From Thermoanaerobaculia bacterium (GTDB lineage: Bacteria > Acidobacteriota > Thermoanaerobaculia > Multivoradales > JAIOJS01), in the NCBI GenBank assembly GCA_030429235.1, contig JAUIDB010000004.1, positions 147,542 to 211,541 of the forward strand: 64,000 bases of DNA, written 5' to 3'. Under the pieces are notes generated by a model that worked only from the letters and a program-made list of their open reading frames with translations, had not been told where the DNA came from and ran no database searches. Of the stretch, positions 33,628 to 43,690 are shown in pieces. Within the stretch, counting starts at the first letter, position 1, and every line of letters starts with the position of its first letter. Made by a program: the position numbers and the translations under genes.

Positions 33628-36056
33628 AGCCGCAGTGGTTCCAGGTCGGCGTCCCCCTACCGATCGACGAACCACTGACCTACGCCGCCCCGGTGCAGGG
33701 GGCCGCTCACCTCGCACCGGGCATGCGGGTGCGGGTTCAGGTGGGACGCCGCCGTGTCGTCGGCATCGTCACCGAGATCCTCGAGGTGGCGCCGACCGGC
33801 TTCGAGGCCAAACCGATCCTCGAGGTCCTCGACCAGGAACCGGTGGTGCCACCGGACCTGCTCCGCCTCGCCCGGTTTGCGGCCGAGTACTACCTGACTC
33901 CGATCGGTCCGGTGCTCAAGAGCATGCTGCCGTCGCGCCTGGAGCCCTGGGGCGACCGCCGGATCCAGCTCACCGATCGGGGAGCCATGGCGCTTCCACG
34001 CTCGGAATCGCAACGGCGCGTGCTCGAGCGACTGCGCGAGGAGGGCAGAATTCGCCTCAGCGCCCTGCGCGACGAGCTGCAGCTCACGGACCTCGGCCCG
34101 ACCCTCGACGGCATGGTCGAGGCGGGCTGGCTGCGACTGCTGTCGGCCGACACCCGCCGCGGCGCGCGCTATCGCACCGCCGTGGAGCTCGGGCCGGGTT
34201 CCCTGGAGACCCTCCTGGAACGCGCGGGGCGCTCCAAACCGGGCCGCGCGGTCGTCGAGTTCCTGGCCCAGGAGCGACGGCCCGCAACCCTCGACGAGGT
34301 CTGCCTGGCGGTGGGTTGCACCAAGGCGGTGCCCAATCGGCTGATCAAACTCGGCATCCTGCGACGCTTCACGGAGATCGCGCGACTCGACCTCGAGGAT
34401 CACCGCATCCGGCCCCAGACACTACCGGCGGGCCGCCGTCTGACCCTTCGTCCGGACCAGGCCCAGGCCCTGGCGGCAATCACTCCGGCGCTGCAGGCCC
34501 GAGAGTACCGGCCCTTCCTGCTAGCCGGCATGACGGGCTCCGGCAAGACCGAGGTCTACCTCCGCGCGGCGGAGGCGACGCTCCAGGCGGGGCGGAGTGC
34601 TCTGCTCCTGGTGCCCGAGATCGCCCTGGTTCCCGCCTTGGCGGCGGCGGCCGGCGAGCGATTCGGCGAGAACCTTGCCGTGCTCCATTCCGGCCTGGGG
34701 CCCAGTGAGCGGCGCCAGGAGTGGGAGCGGGTCCGCGCCGGCGCGGCCCGTATCGTGATCGGAGCTCGCTCGGCGCTGTTCGCGCCCGTGGTCGATCTGG
34801 GGCTGATCGTGGTCGACGAGGAGCAGGACAGCTCCTACAAGCAGGACACGGCTCCCCGATACCACGGGCGGGACCTGGCCCTGGTGCGGGCCGCGCAGGC
34901 TTCGGCGGTAGCCCTGCTGGCCTCGGCCACTCCCAGCCTGGAGAGCCGGCTCAACGTCGAGCTCGGCAAGCTCGAACTGCTCCAACTGACCCACCGCGCC
35001 GGACAGGGCCGACTGCCCGACGGCATTCTGGTCGACCTTCGGCACGAGGTGGCGGCCCGCCAACCCGGCGACGTGGTCTTCTCGGCCCTCCTGGTCGAGG
35101 AGATCGAGCGGTCGCTAGCGGAGGGGGAGCAGATCATCCTGCTGCGCAACCGCCGAGGGTACGCACCGACCTTGCTCTGCCGGGCTTGCGGCGAAGACCA
35201 TCGCTGCGAGAGCTGTGGTCTCCCCAGGACGCTCCACCGTCGTGAGGGCGCGCTGATCTGCCACTACTGTGGATCGCGCCGTGCCGTTCCCATCCGCTGC
35301 GCCAGCTGCCGGGAGGAGGACACCCTCGAAGCGATCGGAGCTGGCACCCAGCGAGTGGAGGAGCGCTTCCGGGAGATGTTCCCCGACGTGCCGGTGGCAG
35401 TACTCGACCGCGACGCCGTGCAGCGTCGGGGCGGCGTGACCCACGTGCTCGAGCGCTTCGGGCGGGGAGAGGACCGCGTGCTGATCGGGACCCAGATGGT
35501 GTCGAAGGGCCACCACTTTCCGGACGTCGGGCTGGCGGCGGTGCTCTCCGCCGACAGCTACCTCGGGTTTCCCGACTTCCGGGCCGTCGAACGCACCTAC
35601 AACCTGCTGACGCAGCTGGCGGGACGGGCCGGTCGGGGAGAACGACCGGGCCGGGTCGTGATCCAGACCTACCATCCGGACCACTACGCCATCCGGGCCG
35701 CCCTCGGCCACCACGACCGAGCCTTCGCCGACGAAGAGCTGCGCTTCCGGCGAATCTTCCAGTACCCACCGTACTCCCGTCTGGTGCTATTCCTGGTCCG
35801 AGACGCCAACCAGCAGCGCGGCTGGCAGCGCATTCAAGACCTGGCGCGCCGGGCCGCCGCCCACCCGGACGCGACCGACATTCGGATCCTCGGTCCCGCG
35901 GCCGCTCCCCTGGAGCGACTCAAGGGACAGTGGCGATTCCAGCTTCTGCTTCGCGGTCCCTCGGGGACCCGGCTGCGGCGGGTAGCCGACGACCTACGGC
36001 GCGACGAGAGGAGCCGCGACCTGGTCCTCGATGTCGATCCGCTCGACCTGATGTAG
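33624..36056 (+). CDS. priA: Primosomal replication-restart helicase PriA
   Basis: An 810-residue 3'-5' helicase that reloads DnaB at stalled forks. GTG 33624 overlaps the preceding gene. The N-terminal DNA-binding domain (FQVGVPLPIDEPLTYAAP, about 5-105) and a winged helix precede the motor with Walker A AGMTGSGKTEVYL (about 302), VVDEEQDSSYK (DEEQ in place of the common DEEH), HSGLGPSERRQEW and ATPSLES. The eight zinc cysteines are in CRACGEDHRCESCG and CHYCGSRRAVPIRCASC. QLAGRAGRGERPG is motif VI. It is slightly longer than E. coli PriA (732). Confidence 0.96.
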   Translation: MKPQWFQVGVPLPIDEPLTYAAPVQGAAHLAPGMRVRVQVGRRRVVGIVTEILEVAPTGFEAKPILEVLDQEPVVPPDLLRLARFAAEYYLTPIGPVLKSMLPSRLEPWGDRRIQLTDRGAMALPRSESQRRVLERLREEGRIRLSALRDELQLTDLGPTLDGMVEAGWLRLLSADTRRGARYRTAVELGPGSLETLLERAGRSKPGRAVVEFLAQERRPATLDEVCLAVGCTKAVPNRLIKLGILRRFTEIARLDLEDHRIRPQTLPAGRRLTLRPDQAQALAAITPALQAREYRPFLLAGMTGSGKTEVYLRAAEATLQAGRSALLLVPEIALVPALAAAAGERFGENLAVLHSGLGPSERRQEWERVRAGAARIVIGARSALFAPVVDLGLIVVDEEQDSSYKQDTAPRYHGRDLALVRAAQASAVALLASATPSLESRLNVELGKLELLQLTHRAGQGRLPDGILVDLRHEVAARQPGDVVFSALLVEEIERSLAEGEQIILLRNRRGYAPTLLCRACGEDHRCESCGLPRTLHRREGALICHYCGSRRAVPIRCASCREEDTLEAIGAGTQRVEERFREMFPDVPVAVLDRDAVQRRGGVTHVLERFGRGEDRVLIGTQMVSKGHHFPDVGLAAVLSADSYLGFPDFRAVERTYNLLTQLAGRAGRGERPGRVVIQTYHPDHYAIRAALGHHDRAFADEELRFRRIFQYPPYSRLVLFLVRDANQQRGWQRIQDLARRAAAHPDATDIRILGPAAAPLERLKGQWRFQLLLRGPSGTRLRRVADDLRRDERSRDLVLDVDPLDLM

Positions 36057-36076
36057 CTAGAGGTTTCGGGGCCTCG

Positions 36077-36092
36077 TGGCATACGTCGTGCA
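36077..36092 (+). promoter_or_regulatory. Sigma-54-like -24/-12 element upstream of accA
   Basis: TGGCATACGTCGTGCA matches the consensus TGGCAC-R-N4-TTGCW at all but two fixed positions, with correct GG-to-GC spacing. It overlaps a sigma-70-like promoter by one base's distance, so only one may be real. Confidence 0.35.
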
Positions 36093-36121
36093 TTGACGAA
36101 CGGCGCCACAGTTGCTAGTTT
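36093..36121 (+). promoter_or_regulatory. Sigma-70-type promoter of accA
   Basis: TTGACG (36093-36098), a 17-bp spacer and TAGTTT (36116-36121). Only 6 nt separate the -10 from the GTG at 36128, implying a leaderless mRNA. Confidence 0.5.
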
Positions 36122-36127
36122 CCCCGG

Positions 36128-37084
36128 GTGCAAGCACTAGACGACTCCGCCTTCGAAGAACCGTTGATCGCCCTGCGACGTCAGATCGCTGAACTCGAGG
36201 GCTACCCCGAGGGTTCGGGCCACGAAAAGGACCTCGAGCGCCTCCGGCACCGGCTCGACAAGGAGACCGACAGTGTGTTCCGCAATCTGTCGCGCTGGCA
36301 GAAGACGCTCATGGCGCGCCACGCCGAACGACCGTATACCCTCGACTACGTCGACCTGATGATGGACGAGTGGGTCGAGTTCCACGGCGATCGGGCCTAC
36401 GCCGACGATCCGGCGATCGTGTCCGGCTTCGCCACCTTCCGTGGCCAGCACGTGGCGGTGATCGGACACCAGAAGGGGCGTGACACCACCCAGCGGATCC
36501 GTCGAAACTTCGGACAGCCTCGTCCCGAGGGATACCGCAAAGCCCTACGCATCATGAAGTTGGCCGAGAAGTTCGGTCGTCCGATCCTCACCTTCATCGA
36601 TACGCCCGGCGCCTATCCCGGCATCGGGGCCGAGGAGCGCGGCCAGGCCGAGGCGATCGCTCGCAACCTCCTCGAGATGGCGTCCCTGCGCGTTCCCGTC
36701 GTGGTCACGGTCACCGGAGAGGGTGGAAGCGGCGGAGCGCTGGCCCTCGGCGTGGGCGACCGCGTCTTCATCCTGGAGTACGGCATCTACTCGGTGATCT
36801 CTCCCGAAGGGTGCGCGGCCATCCTGTGGAAGGACCAGGGGATGAAAGCGGTGGCCGCCGAAGCGATGCGTGTGACGGCCCCCGACCTGCTCGATCTCGG
36901 CGTCGTCGACGAGATCATCCCGGAACCGAGAGGGGGGGCTCACACCGACCCCGTGCTCACCAGCCAGCGGATCGCCGACCGCCTCGAAGCGACCCTCGAG
37001 GAGTTGAACGACCGTTCCCCCGAGGAGCTTCTCGAAGCCCGCTACGAACGCTTCCGGAAGCTCGGCGTCTTTTCCGAGAGCTGA
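36128..37084 (+). CDS. accA: Acetyl-CoA carboxylase carboxyltransferase subunit alpha
   Basis: A 318-residue crotonase-fold subunit that with AccD transfers the carboxyl group to acetyl-CoA, starting fatty-acid synthesis. The N-terminal helix pair (FEEPLIALRRQIAELEG) and core FHGDRAYADDPAIVSGFA, IGHQKGRDTTQRIRRNFG, FIDTPGAYPGIGAEERGQAEAIARNL (core GAYPGIGAEERGQ) and [15 protein letters not shown] are family hallmarks. Start GTG 36128 has no clear Shine-Dalgarno. accD is not in the window. Confidence 0.97.
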   Translation: MQALDDSAFEEPLIALRRQIAELEGYPEGSGHEKDLERLRHRLDKETDSVFRNLSRWQKTLMARHAERPYTLDYVDLMMDEWVEFHGDRAYADDPAIVSGFATFRGQHVAVIGHQKGRDTTQRIRRNFGQPRPEGYRKALRIMKLAEKFGRPILTFIDTPGAYPGIGAEERGQAEAIARNLLEMASLRVPVVVTVTGEGGSGGALALGVGDRVFILEYGIYSVISPEGCAAILWKDQGMKAVAAEAMRVTAPDLLDLGVVDEIIPEPRGGAHTDPVLTSQRIADRLEATLEELNDRSPEELLEARYERFRKLGVFSES

Positions 37085-37149
37085 TCCTGGACACCACGAC
37101 GCCCGCTTCGGCTCCTACGGTTTCCGAGCCGTCGGAGAACGCTCCCGAC

Positions 37150-38835
37150 ATGGGCCGGGACGACCCCGGCGAGTGGATCGAAGCCGAGCGCCCCACCGCC
37201 ACCGAGACGCTCGTCGCCGCCGGCTACCCTGAGGATCAGGCGTTGCTGCTGGCCCGGCGAGGGATCGAGAGTGCGGCCGCCGCGGAGCAGTTCCTCAACC
37301 CCAGTCTCGACCAGCTCCATCCCCACTTCGCCCTCCACGGCATGGACCAGGCCGTGGACCGTCTTCTCGAGCAGCGGGGAAGGGGCGGAATCGTGGTGGT
37401 CGGCGACTACGACGTTGACGGCGTGTCGTCCACGGCGATCATGTTGGCCACGCTGAGGGCCTGCGGCATCGAGTGTGAGGCCATCCTGCCGCACCGAAAA
37501 CGCGACGGCTACGGACTGCAGCCGCAACACGTCGAGCGCGCCGTGGAGCGCGGCGCCGAACTGATTCTGACCCTCGACTGCGGCACGACGGCGCACGAGC
37601 CGATCGCCCTGGCGCGCCTCTCGGGGCTCGACGTGATCGTCGTCGACCACCACCTACCGGGCGACGAGGAACTCCCGGACGCCATCCTGGTGAATCCGCA
37701 ACAACCGGACTGTGGCTACCCCTTTCCCGAGCTCGCGGCTGCGGGCCTGGCCTTCAAGCTCGCTCTGGCCGTCGCCGAACGAGCCGGTCGAGACCTGCCG
37801 GTCGAAGCTCTTCTCAGGATCGCCTGCCTCGGAACGATCGCGGACATGGTGCCGCTGGTCGGTGAAAACCGGGTCATCGCGGCCTTGGGCCTACGAGCCC
37901 TCGAGGAGACGCGCTCGCGAGGCCTGCGCGCCCTGCTGGCCGAGGCCCGCATCGAACCGCCGTACCGCGCTTCCGATGTGGGCTACCGCATCGGGCCTCG
38001 GCTCAACGCGGTCGGTCGTGTCGGTTCGGCGGATCCGGCCCTCGAGTTGCTGATGACGCGGGACGACGAACGCGCTCGCCAGCTAGCCGGCGAGCTGGAA
38101 ACGAGCAACCGCGACCGGCGGGACGAGGAAGCCCGGGTGGTCAGCGAAGCGGAGAGCCGGCTCGAAGCCCTGGCCGAACTCCCTCCGATCCTCGTGCTGT
38201 GGGACCCCGACTGGCACCGCGGGGTGGTCGGCATCGCGGCCTCGCGGTTGGCTCGCAAGTACCGCCGTCCCACCCTGCTCTTGCAGGTCGAGGGCGAGCG
38301 GGCCTCCGGCTCGGGTCGGAGCGTGGCGGGGATCGAGCTGTTCGACTTCCTCGACGCCTGGCGAGATCGGCTGCTGCGCTTCGGCGGACACTCGCAGGCG
38401 GTGGGACTCAGCGTGGAGATGGAACAGCTCGAGGAGCTGGCGGCAGAGTGGAGAGAAGCGGCGTTGGTCTGGCCCGAAGAGACCCGGCAGCGACGGTACC
38501 ACTACGAGCTGTCGCTGACGCCGGGTCAGATCGACCAGGATCTCTGGCATCGTCTGGTACAGCTGGAACCCTACGGTGTCGGCAATCCGCAGCCTCTGGT
38601 CCGCCTCGGACCCTTACGGCTCGATCCTGAGCGCTCTCCTCGCACCTTCGGCCAGGATCATCTGCGGGCCTTCGTAGTGGGTCGAGACGGGCGCAAGGCG
38701 ACCTTGCTCGGCTGGGGTTGGCAGTCGAAGCGGCACCGCTTGGAGGGTGAATTCGAGGCGCTGGGACGGCTGGAGAAGGACCGCCGGTACCACAACCTCG
38801 AGCTCCACCTGTCGGAGGTACGCCCCGTTGGCTAG
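37150..38835 (+). CDS. recJ: Single-stranded-DNA exonuclease RecJ
   Basis: A 561-residue 5'-3' ssDNA exonuclease of the DHH family. Motifs: VVVGDYDVDGVSSTAIML (motif I), LTLDCGTTAHE (II), VVDHHLPGDE (DHH, III), VNPQQPDCGYPF, CLGTIADMVPL (IV), and the DHHA1 half with WHRGVVGIAASRLARKYRRPT, ASGSGRSVAGIELF and LLRFGGHSQAVGLSV. ATG 37150 is chosen by comparison with the usual RecJ N-terminus; GGAG is 12 nt upstream, so the start is moderately certain. CTG 37081, at the accA stop, is an alternative. Confidence 0.95.
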   Translation: MGRDDPGEWIEAERPTATETLVAAGYPEDQALLLARRGIESAAAAEQFLNPSLDQLHPHFALHGMDQAVDRLLEQRGRGGIVVVGDYDVDGVSSTAIMLATLRACGIECEAILPHRKRDGYGLQPQHVERAVERGAELILTLDCGTTAHEPIALARLSGLDVIVVDHHLPGDEELPDAILVNPQQPDCGYPFPELAAAGLAFKLALAVAERAGRDLPVEALLRIACLGTIADMVPLVGENRVIAALGLRALEETRSRGLRALLAEARIEPPYRASDVGYRIGPRLNAVGRVGSADPALELLMTRDDERARQLAGELETSNRDRRDEEARVVSEAESRLEALAELPPILVLWDPDWHRGVVGIAASRLARKYRRPTLLLQVEGERASGSGRSVAGIELFDFLDAWRDRLLRFGGHSQAVGLSVEMEQLEELAAEWREAALVWPEETRQRRYHYELSLTPGQIDQDLWHRLVQLEPYGVGNPQPLVRLGPLRLDPERSPRTFGQDHLRAFVVGRDGRKATLLGWGWQSKRHRLEGEFEALGRLEKDRRYHNLELHLSEVRPVG

Positions 38836-40789
38836 TCCCCGCACCATTCGGCTGCTCAAGGCGTTCCTGCTGGGGCTGGTGGTTCTGACCCTGCTCGTGG
38901 TCGGTGCCCTCTACACGATCGGCAAGAAGGCCCAGTTCACCCCTCCCACCCGGAGCCCGGATGCGGTCGACACCGACCCTGGAACGCAGCAGCAGGGGAG
39001 CGGGTTCGACCACACCGTTTCGCGAGACGGCGAGCCGCTGTTCCGCATGCGCGGGGGCCGCGACCGTCGCGACCAGGACGGCAATCTGTTCGTCGAGGAT
39101 GTTCTCGTCACGGTGTTCCGCCCCAACGGCGAACGACTCGAGGTCGTGGCCGACCAGGCGCGGTACAACCTGGAGCGCGAGTCGGCTGAACTGCAAGGCA
39201 ACGTCACCATCGCCGGAGACGACGGCCTGGCGCTGACCACCGAGAAGCTCTTACTGCAGCAGGGAGGACGGATTCTCGAAAGCACCGGCGACGTCGAATT
39301 CCGCTACGGACAGAACGGAGCGATCACGGGAATGGCCGGAAAACTCCGAGCCGATCTCGAGCGCGAGGTGTTCATCTTCCAGTCCGGTGTCACTATGTCG
39401 GGGTCCCAGGACTACCAGCTGAAAGCCAACCGGGTCTTGATCGAACGCGGGGAGCGGCTGATTCGGGCGACCGGCGAGGTCCGCGTTCGTTGGCAGGATT
39501 CGGTACTCAACGCCGACCAGGTCGCCGCGACCCTGGCCTCACACCAGGACCGACTCCGATTCCTGCGCGCCCATTGGAACGTCTCGGTTCGTCTGCATAC
39601 TGGTCTCGCCGACCAGGCGCGGGTGACCCGCCTCCGCGGCAGTCGACTCGGCATTCTGTTCGACGGCCCGGAAGGCGAGGTCAGCCGCATCGAGATCGAA
39701 GACGAGGTGCGAGGACGCGCCCGCATCGAGTCGGCGAGCGCCATGGGGACCAGCGTCCTCTGGAAGACCCGCTTTTTCAAGGGGGACTTCGTGCGGGGCA
39801 ACCTCAACAGCGTCCTCGCCGAGGGCAGGGCAGAGCTCACCGAGTACCTCACCGCCGACCCGAGCTTTCTGATCCGGCGCATCTGCTCGGCGCGGTCGAA
39901 CGCTCGCTTCGGCCCCAACGGCGAGATGCAACAGATCAACGCGCTGCGCGAAGTCGACATCCAGAACCGCCAGGTACAGATGCTGGCCGACTCGACCCGT
40001 GTCACTCCCGAGAGCCTCGAGGTCGAGGGCATGCCGGTGCTGGTGGTCGGCGGGCTCGGTAAGATCGAAGCCCCGAAGGTGAACTACTCGGAATCGAACG
40101 GCCTGGTCCACGCCACCGGAGGCGTCGAGGTCGAGCTTCCCCCGGATCTCTCGAACCCGCTGGCCGCGGGTCCCCTGTCCGGCGGACAGGAGCCGGTCCG
40201 CGTCACCTCCGACGAGGGTTTCATCCGACCCAGCACCAGTTCCTTCATGTTCCAGGGCAACGTGCGGGCCTGGTCGGGGCCCCGCCTGCTGCGTTCGCAT
40301 ACCCTGCGGGGCGACGCCGAGCCCCAACGGTTGACCGCGGGCGGGGGCGTGGAGAACGTCTGGAGCGTGGTGCGCACTAGTACCAACAGAGACGAACGCT
40401 CCCAGGTTCGGGTCCGCGCCGACGGCCTGATCTACGAGCCCGAGGCCTCGTTGGCCACCTACCGTGGTTCGGTAGAGGTCGTCGACGGGCCGCGCACTCT
40501 CACCTGCAGCGAACTCGCCGTCCGACTCGACGAGCAGGGAGAGGTCCAGTCCCTCGACTGCGAGGGATCCGTCGAGCTGAACGCCCCCGAGGAGGGACGG
40601 CGGGTACGGGCCGACCGAGCCGAGTATGATGTGGGGGAGGGAGAGGTGGTCTTTCGAGGCAACCCCGCCAAGCTCTTCGAGCAGAGCGGGGCGAGCCTGC
40701 AGGGAGCGACCGTCGTGTACTCGGTCCAGGGGGGAACAGTACAGATTCGAGGTCGCGACCCCAACGCCACCGCCGAACAGAACCCATGA
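38828..40789 (+). CDS. LPS transport LptC/LptA-type fusion protein
   Basis: A 653-residue protein. The start is TTG 38828, overlapping recJ by 8 bp, with GGAGGT (38814-38819) at ideal distance. Residues about 9-33 are the LptC-like inner-membrane anchor ([20 protein letters not shown]). Beta-jellyroll OstA/LptA-type repeats follow: [30 protein letters not shown] (e.g. [15 protein letters not shown]), [29 protein letters not shown] and, near the end, [12 protein letters not shown] and [17 protein letters not shown] would slide along this beta groove towards LptD. Its stop overlaps the lptB start. The size implies several OstA units and a built-in periplasmic bridge. Confidence 0.85.
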   Translation: MASPRTIRLLKAFLLGLVVLTLLVVGALYTIGKKAQFTPPTRSPDAVDTDPGTQQQGSGFDHTVSRDGEPLFRMRGGRDRRDQDGNLFVEDVLVTVFRPNGERLEVVADQARYNLERESAELQGNVTIAGDDGLALTTEKLLLQQGGRILESTGDVEFRYGQNGAITGMAGKLRADLEREVFIFQSGVTMSGSQDYQLKANRVLIERGERLIRATGEVRVRWQDSVLNADQVAATLASHQDRLRFLRAHWNVSVRLHTGLADQARVTRLRGSRLGILFDGPEGEVSRIEIEDEVRGRARIESASAMGTSVLWKTRFFKGDFVRGNLNSVLAEGRAELTEYLTADPSFLIRRICSARSNARFGPNGEMQQINALREVDIQNRQVQMLADSTRVTPESLEVEGMPVLVVGGLGKIEAPKVNYSESNGLVHATGGVEVELPPDLSNPLAAGPLSGGQEPVRVTSDEGFIRPSTSSFMFQGNVRAWSGPRLLRSHTLRGDAEPQRLTAGGGVENVWSVVRTSTNRDERSQVRVRADGLIYEPEASLATYRGSVEVVDGPRTLTCSELAVRLDEQGEVQSLDCEGSVELNAPEEGRRVRADRAEYDVGEGEVVFRGNPAKLFEQSGASLQGATVVYSVQGGTVQIRGRDPNATAEQNP

Positions 40790-41505
40790 AGTTACGCGCC
40801 CAGGAACTCCAAAAATCGTACAGCGGCCGAGCCGTGGTGGCCGGTGCCTCCCTCGAAGTCGAGAAGGGCGAAATCGTCGGCCTGCTCGGTCCCAACGGCG
40901 CGGGGAAGACCACCAGTTTCTACATGGTCGTCGGTCTGACTCCTCCCGACTCGGGACAGGTGTTCCTGGGCGACGAGGACATCACCGAGTTGCCGATGTA
41001 CGTGCGGGCCCGGCGTGGCATCAGCTACCTTCCGCAGGAGCCCTCGGTGTTCCGTCGCATGTCGGTGGAGGACAACCTGCGCTCGATCTTCGAGACACTC
41101 GACTTCGGCCACGCCGAGCGCGAGCGGCGGATCGACATCCTGCTCGACGAGTTCGGCCTCGAGAGGATTCGCAAGAGTCCGGGCTACGCTCTCTCCGGCG
41201 GGGAACGGCGGCGCGTCGAGATCGCGCGCGCCCTCGTGATCGAGCCCTCGTTCATCCTCCTCGACGAGCCCTTCGCCGGGATCGACCCCATCGCGGTGAT
41301 CGACATCCAAGCGATCGTTTCGCGGTTGAGGGACTTTGGCATCGGTATCCTGATTACCGACCACAACGTCCGCGAGACGTTGAAGATCACCGACCGCGCC
41401 TATATCATCAACAACGGTGAAATCCTTCGATCCGGCAAGCCCGCAGAACTGTCCGCCGACCCCCAGGTGAGGAAGATCTACCTCGGCGAGGACTTTCAGC
41501 TTTGA
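40786..41505 (+). CDS. lptB: LPS export ABC ATPase LptB
   Basis: A 239-residue ATPase that powers LPS extraction with LptF/LptG. Walker [21 protein letters not shown]-loop [18 protein letters not shown], signature [15 protein letters not shown], Walker [16 protein letters not shown] and TDHNVRETL are all textbook LptB. Its ATG overlaps the LptC/A stop. The last 19 bp, including the stop codon, are duplicated in tandem just downstream. Confidence 0.97.
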   Translation: MKLRAQELQKSYSGRAVVAGASLEVEKGEIVGLLGPNGAGKTTSFYMVVGLTPPDSGQVFLGDEDITELPMYVRARRGISYLPQEPSVFRRMSVEDNLRSIFETLDFGHAERERRIDILLDEFGLERIRKSPGYALSGGERRRVEIARALVIEPSFILLDEPFAGIDPIAVIDIQAIVSRLRDFGIGILITDHNVRETLKITDRAYIINNGEILRSGKPAELSADPQVRKIYLGEDFQL

Positions 41506-41524
41506 CGAGGACTTCCGGCTGTGA
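41487..41524 (+). repeat. Tandem duplication of the lptB 3' end
   Basis: CGAGGACTTTCAGCTTTGA (41487-41505, coding for the lptB end) is followed at once by CGAGGACTTCCGGCTGTGA (41506-41524), differing at three of 19 positions. A read-through of the first stop would shift frame before a second in-register stop; the copy looks like a slip-duplication relic between lptB and rpoN. Confidence 0.75.
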
Positions 41525-41539
41525 CGGTGTGAGCTAGCC

Positions 41540-42985
41540 ATGGCACTCGAACAGAAGCTCTCGCTGCGGCTCGCCCAGCGATTGGTCATGACCCCGTCGC
41601 TGCAGCAGGCGATCAAGATGCTGCAGATGACCCGGATGGAGCTCGAGACCACGGTCAACCAGGAGCTGGTAGAAAACCCGGTCCTCGAAATCCAGGAGGA
41701 GAGGACGCCCGAGAGCGAGCGCCAACCCACCGAAGAAGTCGCACAGAAAGAGGGGGAGCTCGACCACCAGGAGTCGATGAACGACATCGATCTCGAGGCC
41801 TATTTCAACGACTACCTGGAGGGCTCCTCCTACCCTCGGAGCCAGCTGGGGGTTCCCGAAGCACCACCGCTCGAGAACACCCTGACGTCGGAGCTCGACC
41901 TCTACGACCATCTCCTCTTTCAGATCCACATGGGGGAGTTCCCCGCCGACCTCAGACGTCTCGGTGAACTGATCGTCGGCAACATCGACGGCGATGGTTT
42001 CCTCCAGGCGACGGCGGAGGAGATTCTTCGGCTCTACCTACTGGAAGGGGAGGAGTGCTCCCTGGAACGAGTCGAAGCGGCCCTCGAACTGGTGCGCTCC
42101 CTCGATCCTCCCGGCATTGCCCGCCCCGACCTGCGGCAGTGCCTGATGGCCCAGTTGGCGTCGATCGGCGAAGCCGACTCGCTGGCCTACTGCATGCTCG
42201 ACGAGTACTGGGATCTGTTCCTGAAGCGCCAGTTCCAGACCATCGCCAAGCAGATCGGGGTCCCCTTGGCCGAACTGGAAGCGCCCGTCGACCAGATCAA
42301 ACAACTCGAGACCCGACCCGGGCGTCAGTTCGCTCCCTCCAGCACGCAGTACGTTCAGCCCGATGTCTACGTCATCAAGGTCGACGACGAGTACGTAGTG
42401 CAGGTCAACGACGATGGCCTGCCGAAGCTGCGCGTAAGCCGTTCGTACCGGACGATGATGGCCCGCCTGCGAGCCGAAGGTAAGGGTGGGGAGGCCCACC
42501 AGTACCTCACCGACAAGATGCGCTCGGCCCTCTGGTTGATCAAGAGCCTCGACCAGCGGCAGCGCACCATCTACAAGGTGGCCCGGTCGATCGTGAAGCA
42601 GCAGCGGGCCTTTCTCGATCACGGCATCGAGCGGCTTCGGCCCATGGTCTTGCGGGACGTGGCCGAGGATATCGAGATGCACGAGTCCACCGTCAGCCGC
42701 GTGGTCGCCAACAAGTACATCCACACCCCGCGCGGCCTCTACCCGATGAAGTTCTTCTTCCACAGTGGCATCGACCGGGACTACGGCGAGGACATCTCCT
42801 CCCTGACCGTCAAGCGCAAGATCTCGCAGCTGGTCCAGGACGAGAACCCGAAGAAGCCGTTGTCGGACAATGCGCTCGCTAAACTATTGAATCGCGAAGG
42901 GATCAAGATCGCACGACGTACCGTAGCCAAGTACCGAGACGAACTCTTGATCCCTTCCTCCAACGACCGCAAGCAGGTCTTCTGA
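41540..42985 (+). CDS. rpoN: RNA polymerase sigma-54 factor
   Basis: A 481-residue alternative sigma factor. Region I is glutamine/leucine-rich (LSLRLAQRLVMTPSLQQAIKMLQMTRMEL), region II acidic (about 50-95). The core-binding domain spans about 110-300, and the DNA-binding part ends with MHESTVSRVVANKYIHTPRGLYPMKFFF and the RpoN box ARRTVAKYRDEL (exact family form apart from conservative changes). It needs AAA+ activators, none of which lie in this window. Position after lptB and before hpf and ptsN is the widespread rpoN gene order. Confidence 0.97.
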   Translation: MALEQKLSLRLAQRLVMTPSLQQAIKMLQMTRMELETTVNQELVENPVLEIQEERTPESERQPTEEVAQKEGELDHQESMNDIDLEAYFNDYLEGSSYPRSQLGVPEAPPLENTLTSELDLYDHLLFQIHMGEFPADLRRLGELIVGNIDGDGFLQATAEEILRLYLLEGEECSLERVEAALELVRSLDPPGIARPDLRQCLMAQLASIGEADSLAYCMLDEYWDLFLKRQFQTIAKQIGVPLAELEAPVDQIKQLETRPGRQFAPSSTQYVQPDVYVIKVDDEYVVQVNDDGLPKLRVSRSYRTMMARLRAEGKGGEAHQYLTDKMRSALWLIKSLDQRQRTIYKVARSIVKQQRAFLDHGIERLRPMVLRDVAEDIEMHESTVSRVVANKYIHTPRGLYPMKFFFHSGIDRDYGEDISSLTVKRKISQLVQDENPKKPLSDNALAKLLNREGIKIARRTVAKYRDELLIPSSNDRKQVF

Positions 42986-43108
42986 TCATGCTCGGTGAGA
43001 CCGTCCCCCACCGGGGGCCCGATCCTTACGGAAACCACCCGGGGGCCCTTGGCTCCCGGGTATCATGAACCACCCCCGGAGCTGCGGGGAACCAGTGGAG
43101 GCTGAGGT

Positions 43109-43663
43109 ATGAACATCGAGTTTCTGGGACGCAACTTTGCGGTCAGCGATCGCGTGCGGACGCACACCGAGGAGAAGCTCGAGAGGGTTCTCAAGTTCCT
43201 CGACGAGCCGATCGAGGCTCACGTCACCCTGGAAACCAAGAAGCACCAGCACACGGCCGAGATCCACCTGGCACATCGCCACGGCAAGGTGCACACCGAA
43301 GAGACCTCGTTGCAGATGATGGAGTCGATCAATACTGCGATCGACAAGGCCGAAAAGCAGGCGCGCAGAGCCAAGAAGAAGTTCCAGGACAAGCGCCGAC
43401 GTGGTGCGGTAGCCCGTGACGAGACTCCCCACTGGCCGGTCGATGTCGTCGATCCCCAGAGCCTGCGCGACGGCGCTGGCGAGCGTCGAATCATCAAGTC
43501 CTCCCGGATCCAGATCAAACCGATGAGTCTCGAGGAGGCGGCGCTGCAGCTCGATGGTTCGCGCAGCGAGTTCGTCGTGTTCCGCGATGCCGAAACCGAC
43601 CTGGTCAGCGTCCTCTATCGCCGCAACGACGACCATTTCGGGCTGATCTCTCCGGAATTCTGA
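43109..43663 (+). CDS. hpf: Long-form ribosome hibernation-promoting factor
   Basis: A 184-residue protein. The N-terminal domain (about 1-100) has the beta-alpha fold that binds the 30S decoding centre (MNIEFLGRNFAVSDRVRTHTEEKLERV). The C-terminal domain (about 125-184; IIKSSRIQIKPMSLEEAALQLDGSRSEFVVFRDAETD, e.g. KPMSLEEAALQL and EFVVFRDAETD) mediates 100S dimerisation, so this is the long type. GGAGG precedes ATG 43109. Confidence 0.95.
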   Translation: MNIEFLGRNFAVSDRVRTHTEEKLERVLKFLDEPIEAHVTLETKKHQHTAEIHLAHRHGKVHTEETSLQMMESINTAIDKAEKQARRAKKKFQDKRRRGAVARDETPHWPVDVVDPQSLRDGAGERRIIKSSRIQIKPMSLEEAALQLDGSRSEFVVFRDAETDLVSVLYRRNDDHFGLISPEF

Positions 43664-43690
43664 GGTTCGGGAGCGAGGGTATACGAGACG

